From the NCBI RefSeq assembly GCF_007197775.1, contig NZ_CP041638.1:806001-870000 (forward strand): a stretch of DNA of 64,000 bases, read 5' to 3'. Source of the DNA: Thalassotalea sp. PS06 (GTDB lineage: Bacteria > Pseudomonadota > Gammaproteobacteria > Enterobacterales > Alteromonadaceae). Numbering within the stretch: position 1 is the stretch's first letter; the number at the start of each line of letters is the position of its first letter. Positions 17,431 to 26,372 of this stretch are shown here, one piece after another. The notes under the pieces are model-generated. The model was not told the DNA's origin, searched no databases, and saw only the letters and a list, made by a program, of their open reading frames with translations. The position numbers and the translations under genes are program-made.

Positions 17431-19002
17431 TTGACTTTTTCTATTTCTGAATTTATTGCTGAATTTTCAAAACCTTCAAATATTTCAGCGCTGGCGGGCA
17501 TAAACCGAGGACTCGAGCGGGAAACGTTACGTATTAAGGCTGATGGTCATTTATCAAATCAGGGGCACAACGAAGCACTGGGGTCTGCGCTAACAAATCC
17601 ATTGATTACAACAGATTACTCTGAAAGTTTACTTGAGTTCATCACCCCGGTTAGTCAATCGATTGAGCAGTCTATAGCGCAGTTAAAGGACATTCAAAAG
17701 TTTACGCTATCGAATATCGGTGGCGATCATTTTTGGCCGATGAGCATGCCATGTGTCGTCGAAAAAGAGGATGATATCAAGATTGCTCAGTATGGAACAT
17801 CCAACATCGGTAAAATGAAAACGGTTTATCGTCAGGGCCTGAAAAACCGCTATGGCTCGATGATGCAGGTGATCTCTGGCATCCACTTTAACTTTAGTTT
17901 TAGTGATGATTTCCACCAAACAGTACAAACAATTACAGGTGATGAGAGACCTTTACAGGACTTTGTCTCTGACAAATACTTTGCGCTTATTCGAAACTAT
18001 AAAAGATTTGGTTGGCTCATTCCCTATTTATTCGGCAGTTCTCCGGCATTATGTCCTACCTTTTTGCAAGGGCGAGAGCATAACTTTGAATTCAAGAAGG
18101 CTCCGACTGGCTGTTATTACATGGAGTATGCTACCTCGTTGCGAATGAGTGATTTGGGGTATACCAACTCCGAGCAGTCCACCTTAAATATTTGTTACAA
18201 CAACATTGATAGTTATGTTGCAAGTGTACAAAAAGCGATTACCTTGCCTTCCGAAAAATTCGCGTCTATCGGTGTGAAAGAGAACGGTGAGTATCAGCAG
18301 TTAAATGCCAACATATTACAAATTGAGAATGAGTTGTACGCACCCATAAGGCCTAAGCGCGTTGCAAAATCCGGTCAAAAACCGTCGGAAGCATTGGCAC
18401 AAGGTGGTGTTCAATATATCGAAGTTCGGGCGATGGATGTGAATCCTTATGTCAGCACGGGTATAAGCCGTGAACAAATGTACTTTATGGATGTTCTCCT
18501 AACGTATTTGTATCTTAAAGATTCTCCCCAAATGAGTCCTCAAGAGTTTCAAGTAGCGACAGAAAACACCGACAACGTCATTTTATCTGGACGCGATCCT
18601 AAGTTACGTTTGCTAGATGGAAGCACGCTGAAGTCGATTCCCGAATGGGGACAAGAGATTTTTGGAGAGTTAGTGGCAATCGCGAAACTCTTGGATGAGG
18701 CCTATGAAACGAATATGTATAGTAAAGTCGTGGATCAGGAAAAAATGAAAATCAGCCAACCAGAGTTAACTCCTTCAGGGCAGATTCTTAATGATTTACT
18801 GACCAAAGGCCGAGGTATAATCGGTTGGTCTCTGATACACGCTGGGAAATATCAAAAAGAGCTTGAACAGTGGCAATATCAAGAATTTGACGAGAAGTAT
18901 TTGCAAGAGTTGGCGACACAATCGCTCGCGGATCAGTCACAAATTGAAGCCGAAGATACGGTGGGTTTCGATGAATTTTTAGATAATTATTTTTCTCGTT
19001 AG
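17431..19002 (+). CDS. gshA: Glutamate-cysteine ligase
   Basis: Catalyses the first step of glutathione synthesis. The segment INRGLERETLRIKADGHLSNQGHNEALGS (shared here in pieces) and ITTDYSESLLEFITPV are near-identical to E. coli GshA. The TTG at 17431 is chosen as start because CGGAG at 17421-17425 lies five bases before it, giving 523 residues (518 in E. coli); an ATG at 17383 in frame has no visible Shine-Dalgarno sequence. The csaA gene follows 29 bases later. Glutathione also links functionally to the KefB-type antiporter in this window. Confidence 0.94.
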   Translation: MTFSISEFIAEFSKPSNISALAGINRGLERETLRIKADGHLSNQGHNEALGSALTNPLITTDYSESLLEFITPVSQSIEQSIAQLKDIQKFTLSNIGGDHFWPMSMPCVVEKEDDIKIAQYGTSNIGKMKTVYRQGLKNRYGSMMQVISGIHFNFSFSDDFHQTVQTITGDERPLQDFVSDKYFALIRNYKRFGWLIPYLFGSSPALCPTFLQGREHNFEFKKAPTGCYYMEYATSLRMSDLGYTNSEQSTLNICYNNIDSYVASVQKAITLPSEKFASIGVKENGEYQQLNANILQIENELYAPIRPKRVAKSGQKPSEALAQGGVQYIEVRAMDVNPYVSTGISREQMYFMDVLLTYLYLKDSPQMSPQEFQVATENTDNVILSGRDPKLRLLDGSTLKSIPEWGQEIFGELVAIAKLLDEAYETNMYSKVVDQEKMKISQPELTPSGQILNDLLTKGRGIIGWSLIHAGKYQKELEQWQYQEFDEKYLQELATQSLADQSQIEAEDTVGFDEFLDNYFSR

Positions 19003-19031
19003 TGATTTACTTGCCTAATTAAGAGGTGTCT

Positions 19032-19367
19032 ATGGAAGAGATAAATTGGCAGGATTTTTCAAAGGTACAGCTGTGTGTTGGCACGGTCGTTGATGTACAG
19101 GATTTTCCCGAGGCTCGTAAACCTGCTTACAAGTTAACCGTTGATTTTGGTGAGCATGGTATTCGAAAATCGAGTGCACAGATTACCGAGTTATATGAGT
19201 TGGAAGATTTGCTCGGTAAGCAAGTTGTCGGTGTCATTAACTTCCCGGAAAAACAAATAGGCCCCTTTATATCACAATGTCTAATCACAGGTTTTTATAA
19301 CGATGATGGCAAGGTTTGCCTGGCGGTACCTGATGGTAAAGTGCCAAACGGATCGCGATTGGCATAA
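19032..19367 (+). CDS. csaA: CsaA-like tRNA-binding protein
   Basis: An OB-fold tRNA-binding protein of 111 residues, related to B. subtilis CsaA and to the C-terminal domain of methionyl-tRNA synthetase, proposed as an export chaperone. Visible family blocks are [40 protein letters not shown] and [13 protein letters not shown]. The ATG at 19032 is preferred to the GTG at 19026 because AAGAGG ends five bases before it. It is probably co-transcribed with gshA. Confidence 0.9.
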   Translation: MEEINWQDFSKVQLCVGTVVDVQDFPEARKPAYKLTVDFGEHGIRKSSAQITELYELEDLLGKQVVGVINFPEKQIGPFISQCLITGFYNDDGKVCLAVPDGKVPNGSRLA

Positions 19368-19559
19368 CTGGGACGATTCAGGTGATAAAAATAATCTTTT
19401 TGACAACCTGCTAGTCAATCAAAAGGAAGAGATTTTTGAAACACTCTTCCAAAAGACAGGAATTATACCAATCCCACTAAGTTTGTGCACAACTCAGAGT
19501 TAGGGCCGAGGTTCATTTACCACATAGATTTTATTGATATAGTCATTCTATATTAATGA

Positions 19560-19811
19560 AATATTACCATTGAGAGGATAGTCTCCACCGGCCAGTCTTC
19601 ACCTGATGAGGGATGGTACGAGCAAAGCCAAGACGAGTGGGTATTAGTCGTACGGGGAAATGCAGTACTAGGATTTGAAAATGAATTAGCTTTGTCGGCT
19701 GGCGACTATGTGCTCATTTCGTCGATGGTAAGACACAAAGTCATCAGTGCCTCAGGCAACCCTGAGACGATTTGGTTAGTTATTCATATCCAAGGGGAAG
19801 TTCAGGTTTAG
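19560..19811 (+). pseudogene. Truncated cupin-domain gene
   Basis: The frame opening after a TGA at 19557-19559 encodes about 83 residues ending VIHIQGEVQV. It contains the usual cupin pieces: IERIVSTGQSSPDEGWYEQ, QDEWVLVVRGNAVLGFE, LSAGDYVLISS and HKVISASGNPETIWLVIH. It has no ATG, GTG or TTG start in frame before the domain, and the 20-25 N-terminal residues that relatives carry are missing. I infer 5' truncation; an ATT start is possible but unlikely. Its 3' end overlaps the opposing gene by four bases. Confidence 0.6.
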
Positions 19812-20341
19812 TAATCCAGTTGAATGCTCTGCTGGTAATGTCTCCGGAACCCCACAAGAATTAGAGAAATTATTGCCGACATCAACAGGTAACCTACTGC
19901 TCTAATATCTACTCCAACATTAAAGGCGAGCAACGCGCTCCACATCGCTAAAAAAATACAACTAGCCAAAATTACAAATCCATAAAACCGCCAGGATAGT
20001 TTTGCGATGTTGATTGGTGTTGCCAATGAGCGACCTAATCGTTTTGCCGTAAATGGCAAGACACCCATAGCTACATAATGCATCAAGGGTAGAAAAAAGC
20101 CACTGACTAGCCACAGCACGTTGGCATTAATTGCGATTGTATTAACGATCATTGATTCCCAAAAATAAGCAAAACAGCTGGTTAACCAGACAGCCACTGT
20201 AACTAATAACCAAGTTGCAGGAACCGTTTTGCGAATTTGTACCCAGATCATTTGCTGGTCGAGTTCGAGTGATTTTTCTTGCTGTAAATCAGCTTCTTCG
20301 AAAATAGATTTATCGGCAGGGAGGGTGGATATTTTTGACAT
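19808..20341 (-). CDS. Hypothetical membrane protein with four predicted transmembrane segments
   Basis: A 177-residue protein I do not recognise. Residues 1-40 are polar and acidic. Four hydrophobic segments follow (around residues 42-60, 70-95, 118-135 and 143-162), and the end is basic (FRRHYQQS). There is no signal peptide or known motif. It converges on the broken cupin gene and is transcribed away from the RAYT locus. Confidence 0.65.
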   Translation of the reverse strand: MSKISTLPADKSIFEEADLQQEKSLELDQQMIWVQIRKTVPATWLLVTVAVWLTSCFAYFWESMIVNTIAINANVLWLVSGFFLPLMHYVAMGVLPFTAKRLGRSLATPINIAKLSWRFYGFVILASCIFLAMWSALLAFNVGVDIRAVGYLLMSAIISLILVGFRRHYQQSIQLDY

Positions 20342-20599
20342 GGTTTTATTAACTTTTTTCAGAATATAACGCGAGAACCGTTATACAGCAAGGCTTTGGG
20401 TTTTGTTTGGCTAATTGTTGAACGCTCAAAGATTGGCACGATTGATTACACTTTTTTGCAAATAAGAGAATATTTAAAAAAAACTATATGAATCATCAAC
20501 TAACAGGTATTTGAAATTGAAAAAATCATCTCTGATTAAAAATTAAACATTTTTTTAACATTTGTGGTGAACTTTTTATGATTTCTCCACTCTTATAAT

Positions 20600-20668
20600 T
20601 TGAAAGCGTTTATTCCCTGGACGACTTTCCTTAAGATTCCGGCGCGATGTTTATCGCGCCATTTTTTT
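20600..20668 (+). ncRNA. Candidate small RNA with a strong 3' terminator
   Basis: A TATAAT hexamer at 20594-20599 is followed about 40 bases later by GGCGCGAT, loop GTTT, ATCGCGCC (20641-20660) and A plus seven T. No gene on the plus strand ends nearby: the upstream gene is on the other strand and the next plus-strand gene starts at 20943. The terminator is solid; the promoter is weak because no good -35 box sits 17 bases upstream. The interval 20342-20942 otherwise holds only two repeat copies. Confidence 0.35.
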
Positions 20669-20737
20669 ATGTCGGGTAAACGACACATCCCGATTTGGTC
20701 ATAAACCATACCAACAGTTAATTTCGAATCCAGTTCG

Positions 20738-20783
20738 CGAGACATCCATCGTAAATGTGTTTAATAAGACACCCACCGTTAAC
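20738..20783 (+). repeat. Two AAGACACCCAC-type repeat copies upstream of the RAYT gene
   Basis: CGAGACATCCATCGTAA starts at 20738 (degenerate) and TAAGACACCCACCGTTAA starts at 20765. Both read on the plus strand, toward the transposase gene. Copies on the far side of that gene are inverted. Confidence 0.82.
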
Positions 20784-20942
20784 AATCCTAATTTTTAGTT
20801 CAGCGATGGGAATCGTTATTTATTTTTCTTTCGAGGATGAACCTTCATCATTTTGTTTAAACTATTCTCTTAAAATCGGTTCTGGCGATCAGAAAATTAT
20901 TAACTAAGATAAAAATTCATTGTCTTTTCCATGGAGCGGAAA

Positions 20943-21914
20943 ATGCCTACCCCGAGAAAAAACCAGATTTGTCTGGAAGCTACCAGATACTACCATTGCA
21001 TCAGTCGGTGCGTTAGAAAAGCGTATTTGTGCGGTACTGATTCAACTACCAATCGATGCTACAACCATCGTCGTCAGTGGGTGGAGAACCGGATACTTTA
21101 TCTCGCACAAATTTTTAGCATTGATGTATGTGCATATGCGGTTATGAGCAATCATTGCCATATCGTACTCCGTGTCGATGTTGAACACGCCAAGTCGTTG
21201 TCTGATAGAGAAGTCATTAACAGATGGCACAAGCTATGTAAGGGCACCATGGTCACCAAACAATTTGAAAAAACTGGCGAAGTCGAGGGGTATTTAGAGC
21301 AAACGCTTAAAGAAACGGTTAATGTTTATCGAAAACGCTTGTTTGATATCAGTTGGTTTATGCGGTTGCTAAATGAACCCATCGCCAGAATGGCAAACGC
21401 TGAAGATGAATGCACGGGACGGTTTTGGGAAGGAAGGTTTAAATGCCAGGCATTATTGGATGATGCAGCGTTAGCTGCGTGTATGGCCTACGTAGATTTA
21501 AACCCGATTCGAGCGGGTTTGGCTGTGAAGCCCGAGGATTCTGCATATACTAGCCTCAAACAACGTGTAGAAGCGGCCACTTTATGCAAGCAACCGCAGA
21601 CGCTTTTACCGCTGAAATGTGATTCAGTGAAAAGTGAGCCAGAGATGTCTTTCTCGGTAGAAGACTATTTTCAACTGGTTGCGCTAACTGGGCAATCCAT
21701 TCGTGAAAACAACTCCGGACCAATATCTAATCAAGCAATAGTCATTCTTGCAAGATTGAATATATCTCCTCATAACTGGCTAAGTTTAACGACTAAATTT
21801 GAGTATTACTTTAAAGGTTGTGTGGGGCAGAGTTCTTCACTCGCGAAATATTGTATGGCGAGTAATAAAAATAGACGTTCAAATCTTTCTAACTGCCGGA
21901 AGCTATTTCGTTAA
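20943..21914 (+). CDS. REP-associated tyrosine transposase (RAYT), IS200-like Y1 HUH domain
   Basis: A Y1-type HUH transposase of 323 residues. The HUH motif is seen as YAVMSNHCHIVLRVD near residues 64-78, and a conserved block typical of RAYTs is AYVDLNPIRAG near residue 187. RAYTs are usually single domesticated genes associated with short repeats scattered through their host genome. The ATG at 20943 is used because GGAG at 20934-20937 lies five bases before it; an ATG at 20931 is in frame. The C-terminal third (residues 215-323) is less conserved. Copies of the window's main short repeat flank the gene in inverted orientation. Confidence 0.88.
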   Translation: MPTPRKNQICLEATRYYHCISRCVRKAYLCGTDSTTNRCYNHRRQWVENRILYLAQIFSIDVCAYAVMSNHCHIVLRVDVEHAKSLSDREVINRWHKLCKGTMVTKQFEKTGEVEGYLEQTLKETVNVYRKRLFDISWFMRLLNEPIARMANAEDECTGRFWEGRFKCQALLDDAALAACMAYVDLNPIRAGLAVKPEDSAYTSLKQRVEAATLCKQPQTLLPLKCDSVKSEPEMSFSVEDYFQLVALTGQSIRENNSGPISNQAIVILARLNISPHNWLSLTTKFEYYFKGCVGQSSSLAKYCMASNKNRRSNLSNCRKLFR

Positions 21915-22097
21915 CTTTTTTGATCAGACCGTCAAAAATGCTTGTTTCATAGCAATTGCTGAGCCTTCCCTTGCGCTTTAGCGCATCATTAGTCGAAACC
22001 TTTCTCTGTTTAGTAACTCAAAATCAAAATAACAATATAGGGCGGACTCATTGCTTACGAGTCTTTCGTGATTAATTCAATAAACCAACTCTTTTGC

Positions 22098-22190
22098 ATT
22101 GGGTGTCTATGTAAATGCGCACACATTTTTAATACCAGTGACTGTCTTGATTAGCAGCCTTGATAAGAATTCAGGTGGATGTCTCGTTAA
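22098..22190 (-). repeat. Inverted AAGACACCCAC-type repeat copies downstream of the RAYT gene
   Basis: On the plus strand, TTGGGTGTCTATGTAA (22098) and GGTGGATGTCTCGTTAA (22174) are reverse-complement copies of the repeat, and GTGACTGTCTTGATTA (22138) is a weaker one. With the plus-strand copies at 20738-20783 they bracket the RAYT gene. The 21915-22430 interval has no convincing gene. Confidence 0.65.
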
Positions 22191-22236
22191 ATGCCGATAA
22201 AACATGGTCGAATTGAGCTTGAGAGTTTTGCTAGGC

Positions 22237-22262
22237 AAAAAAAAGCACCTCAGAAGAGGTGC
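22237..22262 (-). terminator. Intrinsic terminator on the minus strand with no recognised gene upstream
   Basis: GCACCTC, loop AGAA, GAGGTGC (22245-22262), preceded on the plus strand by eight A (22237-22244), which is a T-run on the minus strand. No minus-strand gene lies to its right before the plus-strand gene at 22431, so the transcript it would end is unknown. On the plus strand the following TAAAAAAAC has no T-tract. Confidence 0.6.
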
Positions 22263-22430
22263 TAAAAAAACTATAAAACCCAAGGAGAAATATTCATTTC
22301 ATAGAGTAAGAGCGTGAAAATTTGGAAAAGTTCAAATTATTTATAAAAAATTTGAAAAAAGTTAAAAAATAACTAAAAAAAAAATATTTTTCTGGCAAAC
22401 TAATTTGAAAATAATAACTTCAGAGAAGCA

Positions 22431-23048
22431 ATGAAAACTCTAAAAGTGTGTTTTTACGCTAGTTTTTTAACCTTGTTGTCGGCCTGTGCGACACCTCCAC
22501 CGCAAAACCCTGAAAATATTTGCGAGATCTTTCGCGAGCATCATCATTGGTACGAGGGAGCAAGAGACATGCAGTCGCGTTGGGGGGTTCCTATCCATGT
22601 GCCAATGAGTATGATGTATCAGGAAAGTTCTTTTCGCAGTGACGCTTTACCTCCTAGAGACTACTTGTTGGGGATTATTCCTTGGGGACGCGTGAGCACG
22701 GCGTATGGCTTTTCCCAGGCTAAAACTCTAACTTGGGAAGATTACATGCGCGAGACTGATAATAGGGGTGCCGACAGAGATGATTTTGCCGACGCAATCG
22801 ATTTTATGGGGTGGTTTATTGCCAAAACCCAAAAAGTTAATGGAGTTTCTAAGTGGGATCCTTACAACCAATACTTGAATTATCATGAAGGTTGGGGAGG
22901 CTTTAAGCGAAAAACTTATGCCAAGAAATCCTGGTTGATTCCGGTAGCAAAAAAGGTTGAGAGTCGCGCGATTACCTATTCATCCCAATTGAAAACCTGC
23001 AAAGACGAATTGGACAGTAGCTGGTTATGGCGAGTGTTGTTTTATTAA
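22431..23048 (+). CDS. Lytic transglycosylase-like lipoprotein (SLT domain)
   Basis: A 205-residue lipoprotein. The signal peptide ends in the lipobox LLSAC near residue 19. The SLT-like core has MMYQESSFRSDA near residue 63, where the glutamate in QESSF is the expected catalytic acid, and GFSQAKTLTWEDY near residue 95. Such enzymes cleave the glycan strands of peptidoglycan. Upstream bases are extremely A-rich. It stands alone between the RAYT locus and an opposing oxidoreductase gene. Confidence 0.82.
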   Translation: MKTLKVCFYASFLTLLSACATPPPQNPENICEIFREHHHWYEGARDMQSRWGVPIHVPMSMMYQESSFRSDALPPRDYLLGIIPWGRVSTAYGFSQAKTLTWEDYMRETDNRGADRDDFADAIDFMGWFIAKTQKVNGVSKWDPYNQYLNYHEGWGGFKRKTYAKKSWLIPVAKKVESRAITYSSQLKTCKDELDSSWLWRVLFY

Positions 23049-23096
23049 ACTTTAATCAAAAAAGAGACTGATATAGGGCTTGAAATCTATCGGGCC

Positions 23097-24731
23097 CTAG
23101 GTGTAATCGGATAAAATTAAATCCGCACCCTTCGCGGCAATCATCATTGTTGGTGCGTTGGTATTACCACTGACTAAGTTAGGCATAATCGAGGCATCAA
23201 TCACTCGAATACCTGTTAATCCTCTAATTTTTAGCGTCGGATCTACTACCGACATATCGTCTATTCCCATTTTACAAGTTCCAACGGGATGGTAAATATT
23301 GTTGCTTTTCTCTCTGATAAAAGCGGCAATTTGTTCATCACTTTGTACTTGCTCACCAGGGAAAATTTCTTTTATATTTCCAAGGGATAATGGCGGTTGC
23401 TGCAGCACCTGCCGGGAAAGCTTTACCGCCTCGACCATTAACCTTATATCATCTGGGTGGCTAAGCATGTTGGAATCGATAACAGGAGGCGTCGCTATGT
23501 CAGCGGACATTAATCTGATTTCACCGCGACTTTTAGGGCGTAATATGCACGTGTGGAGGGTCGTCCCCTGAATACCATACATTTTCAAGTTGCGACCATG
23601 GTCATCCATCGCGCCTGCGATAAATTGCCATTGTATATCTGGCCTTTGGTCAAGACCTTTGCTTGAAATAAATCCCCCGGTTTCGACTAACGATGTGGTG
23701 AATGCCCCTCGTTTTGATTTGAAATATTCTACGGCTTGCGTGCCTAGCCACCAAAGAGAGGAAGGTAATATGGATATTAAATCGCTTCGCTTTTGTTGAT
23801 TCACTAAACAAACGTCAACATGATCCTGCAAATTTTTACCAACGCCCTGTATTTCTTTTACCACCGGAATTTGCAATGCATCTAGTTGCTCTTTTGGACC
23901 GATGCCACTGAGCATTAAGAGCTGTGGGCTATGTATTGCACCGGCGCATAACAGCACTTCTTTGCTGGCTCTTAACTCAACAGTTTTGAAACTATCTTTA
24001 TCAGCTTCCAAAAGCTGGCTTTGTTGAAAGCGAACTGCAACGGCCCTCTCGCCTTCAAATATAATTTTTTCAACGCGACTGTAAGACAATACGGTTAAGT
24101 TTTTTCGAGATTTGGAGTTTTGCAACGGGTGAATAAAGGCGTCTGCTGCGCTGTGCCGCTGCCCACCTTTCTGGGTAACCTGATAATAGCCAACTCCAGT
24201 TTGTTTCTCTCCGTTGAAATCGGGATTAAATGGGTACCCTAAGGAAGTCGCGGCGTCTATGAACTCCTTGCCGATAGGGTGGTTTGAACGGGAGTCCGTG
24301 ACATTAAGTTCGCCTGTGGTTCCATGGTATTGGTCGTGAATTCTCTCTTGATGTTCAATCTCTTTAAAGTAGGGAAGTATTTGATCATAGCTCCAGCCTT
24401 CATTGCCTTGAGCTGCCCAGTCGTCGTAGTCTTTTCTATCTCCGCGAACATAAAGCATGGCATTGATAGCGCTAGAGCCTCCGAGTCCTCGGCCCCTAGG
24501 ATTATAAATCTGGCGGTTGGCCTGATTGATTTGTACCGGAGTCTCGTAACCATAGTTGTATTTTGGGATTCGAAAAAGCAGAGGAATAGCGATAGGAGTT
24601 TTAACCAAATTGCTTTGATTTCGGCCACCCGTCTCAAGTAAACATACAGAAAAGTTTGGATTAGCAGATAATCGATTCGCCAGCACACAGCCAGAAGAAC
24701 CGCCACCTACAATTATAAAGTCATATGTCAT
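23097..24731 (-). CDS. GMC-family FAD-dependent oxidoreductase (choline dehydrogenase-like)
   Basis: Glucose-methanol-choline oxidoreductase of about 544 residues. The FAD-binding motif is at the N-terminus (YDFIIVGGGSSGCVLANRLS), the GMC signature is in the RGLGGSSAINAMLYVRGD block near residue 80, and the C-terminal active-site histidine is in YHPVGTCKMG near residue 485. The start is taken at 24731, close to the FAD motif as in the family; an ATG at 24758 would add nine residues. Choline, alkanol or another alcohol could be the substrate; no betaine genes are adjacent. Confidence 0.88.
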   Translation of the reverse strand: MTYDFIIVGGGSSGCVLANRLSANPNFSVCLLETGGRNQSNLVKTPIAIPLLFRIPKYNYGYETPVQINQANRQIYNPRGRGLGGSSAINAMLYVRGDRKDYDDWAAQGNEGWSYDQILPYFKEIEHQERIHDQYHGTTGELNVTDSRSNHPIGKEFIDAATSLGYPFNPDFNGEKQTGVGYYQVTQKGGQRHSAADAFIHPLQNSKSRKNLTVLSYSRVEKIIFEGERAVAVRFQQSQLLEADKDSFKTVELRASKEVLLCAGAIHSPQLLMLSGIGPKEQLDALQIPVVKEIQGVGKNLQDHVDVCLVNQQKRSDLISILPSSLWWLGTQAVEYFKSKRGAFTTSLVETGGFISSKGLDQRPDIQWQFIAGAMDDHGRNLKMYGIQGTTLHTCILRPKSRGEIRLMSADIATPPVIDSNMLSHPDDIRLMVEAVKLSRQVLQQPPLSLGNIKEIFPGEQVQSDEQIAAFIREKSNNIYHPVGTCKMGIDDMSVVDPTLKIRGLTGIRVIDASIMPNLVSGNTNAPTMMIAAKGADLILSDYT

Positions 24732-24890
24732 TTGGTTATTTTTCTCCCCATTAATCAATTAGTTTAGCAAAGGGGTTGGATAAATAATACTTGCGATGAA
24801 CTCCTGACATACGGCGGTTATTCGTTATTTTTGAATTCTCAATTTAAATCCTTAGCAGTTGCTGATTTCTCGGCAAGAGTTTGAAGAAAA

Positions 24891-24972
24891 GTTACGGTGG
24901 GTGTCTTATTAACTATATATCTAAATATCTTTGTAGGGGGTTGGATGGCGGAATAACAGTGAGTGTCTAGCT
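24891..24972 (-). repeat. Two inverted AAGACACCCAC-type repeat copies
   Basis: GTTACGGTGGGTGTCTTATTAA begins at 24891 and a weaker TAACAGTGAGTGTCTAGCTAA begins near 24953. They lie just downstream of yfjD, which is on the minus strand, so the repeat core is again in the sense direction of the preceding gene. Confidence 0.85.
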
Positions 24973-24974
24973 AA

Positions 24975-25023
24975 AAAAAAGCAAAGGCGAGAAGATGAGA
25001 TTCAGAATAAACGGAATCTCATC
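24975..25023 (-). terminator. Probable terminator of yfjD
   Basis: On the minus strand, GATGAGATTC pairs with GAATCTCATC (25014-25023 with 24994-25003), a perfect ten-base-pair stem right after the gene. A run of eight T on the minus strand follows about 13 bases later (24973-24980), which is further than usual. Confidence 0.55.
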
Positions 25024-25027
25024 TGAT

Positions 25028-26299
25028 TTATTGTTCCTGGAAATGTTCGGTCATGACGCGGACGGTTTTGATCATATTACCATCGACTTCAATGATTTCG
25101 ATTGGGTAACCTGAAATGCGCATACTGATATTCGGCTCAGGAATTTCTTCTAAGTACTCAAGTATCAGGCCATTTAAGGTTTTTGGTCCATCGGTAGGAA
25201 ACTGCCAGTCCATTTCTTTGTTGATATCACGAATATTGGCGCTGCCATCCACCAGGTAGCTACCATCTGGTTGCTTTTGCACCTCTTCACTCGGCGCCGG
25301 CTCCATGGTAGTGGTGAAATCGCCAACGATTTCCTCGAGGATATCTTCTAATGTCACTAGACCCTGAATATCACCGTATTCATCGACAACAAGCCCAAGC
25401 CGTTCTTTTGCTCTTTGAAATTTCAAAAGCTGAACATTCAGCTGTGTACCTTCAGGGATGAAGTACATCTCTTTTACCGCGCGGAGCAAGGTGGCTTTGG
25501 TAAACTGTTTTTTAGACAACAGTTTAACGGCATCACGCATGTGCACGTAACCGACAACATCGTCTATGTTATCTCGATACAAAATGACACGGGTGTGGTT
25601 GGCCTGAGTTAATTGTTTTTGGATAACCTTCCAGTCATCGTTGATATCTATGCCCTGAATGTCACTACGTGGGATCATGATATCTTCTACCGTGACCTTT
25701 TCTAAATCAAGAATACTTACCAGCATATCCTGATCTCGTGAAGGTAACAGCGCTGCGGATTCATTCACAACGGTGCGAAGTTCTTCGGAACTCAAACTGT
25801 GCTGTTCTCTGTCTTCCTGGCTAACGCGAAACAATACCAAGATACCATTGGTTATCCAATTTACGGCGGCAACAACAGGATAAAGGATCTTTAAAAGGGC
25901 TTTTAAAATAATTGAACTTGGAAAAGCGATCTTTTCCGGGTGCAATGCTGCCAGTGTTTTCGGTGTCACTTCTGCGAAGATAAGAATGATCATCGTCAGC
26001 ACTAAACCAGCGGTAAATTCACCACCTTGACCTAATAATCGAGCACCAATTTGACCGGCGATAATCGATGCAAAAACGTTAACCAGATTATTGCCGATAA
26101 GAATTAGACCAATGAGCTGATCAGGTCGTTTCAGCATGTCGCTGACGCGCTTCGCCCCTTTATGGTCGTTTTCTTCCAGATGTTTCAGGCGGTACCGATT
26201 AATCGACATCATACCGGTTTCGGAGCTAGAGAAATAAGCGGAAAGTAAAATAAGTACAGCAAGTATCGCAAATAGCATACTTGTAGAGATAGCGTCCAA
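25028..26299 (-). CDS. yfjD: CorB/HlyC-family CNNM transporter YfjD
   Basis: Inner-membrane protein of 423 residues in the CNNM/CorC group, linked to magnesium export or resistance. A DUF21 membrane domain (about residues 5-190; YFSSSETGMMSINRYRLKHL near the start) is followed by a CBS-domain pair (about 205-325; VEDIMIPRSDIQGID, GLVVDEYGDIQGLVTLEDIL) and a CorC/HlyC C-terminal domain. In E. coli yfjD lies next to ypjD and ffh, as here, apart from one inserted gene. Confidence 0.9.
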   Translation of the reverse strand: MDAISTSMLFAILAVLILLSAYFSSSETGMMSINRYRLKHLEENDHKGAKRVSDMLKRPDQLIGLILIGNNLVNVFASIIAGQIGARLLGQGGEFTAGLVLTMIILIFAEVTPKTLAALHPEKIAFPSSIILKALLKILYPVVAAVNWITNGILVLFRVSQEDREQHSLSSEELRTVVNESAALLPSRDQDMLVSILDLEKVTVEDIMIPRSDIQGIDINDDWKVIQKQLTQANHTRVILYRDNIDDVVGYVHMRDAVKLLSKKQFTKATLLRAVKEMYFIPEGTQLNVQLLKFQRAKERLGLVVDEYGDIQGLVTLEDILEEIVGDFTTTMEPAPSEEVQKQPDGSYLVDGSANIRDINKEMDWQFPTDGPKTLNGLILEYLEEIPEPNISMRISGYPIEIIEVDGNMIKTVRVMTEHFQEQ

Positions 26300-26372
26300 A
26301 AAAGGGTCCTAAGTTGCCTAACAAATAATCAGGTCTGTGAATGTATCTTTGTGATATCGACAGCCCGGAGGT

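Noticed and set aside
19303..19503. 66-residue ORF overlapping the csaA end
   Set aside because: It is an alternative frame of csaA continuing into non-coding sequence.
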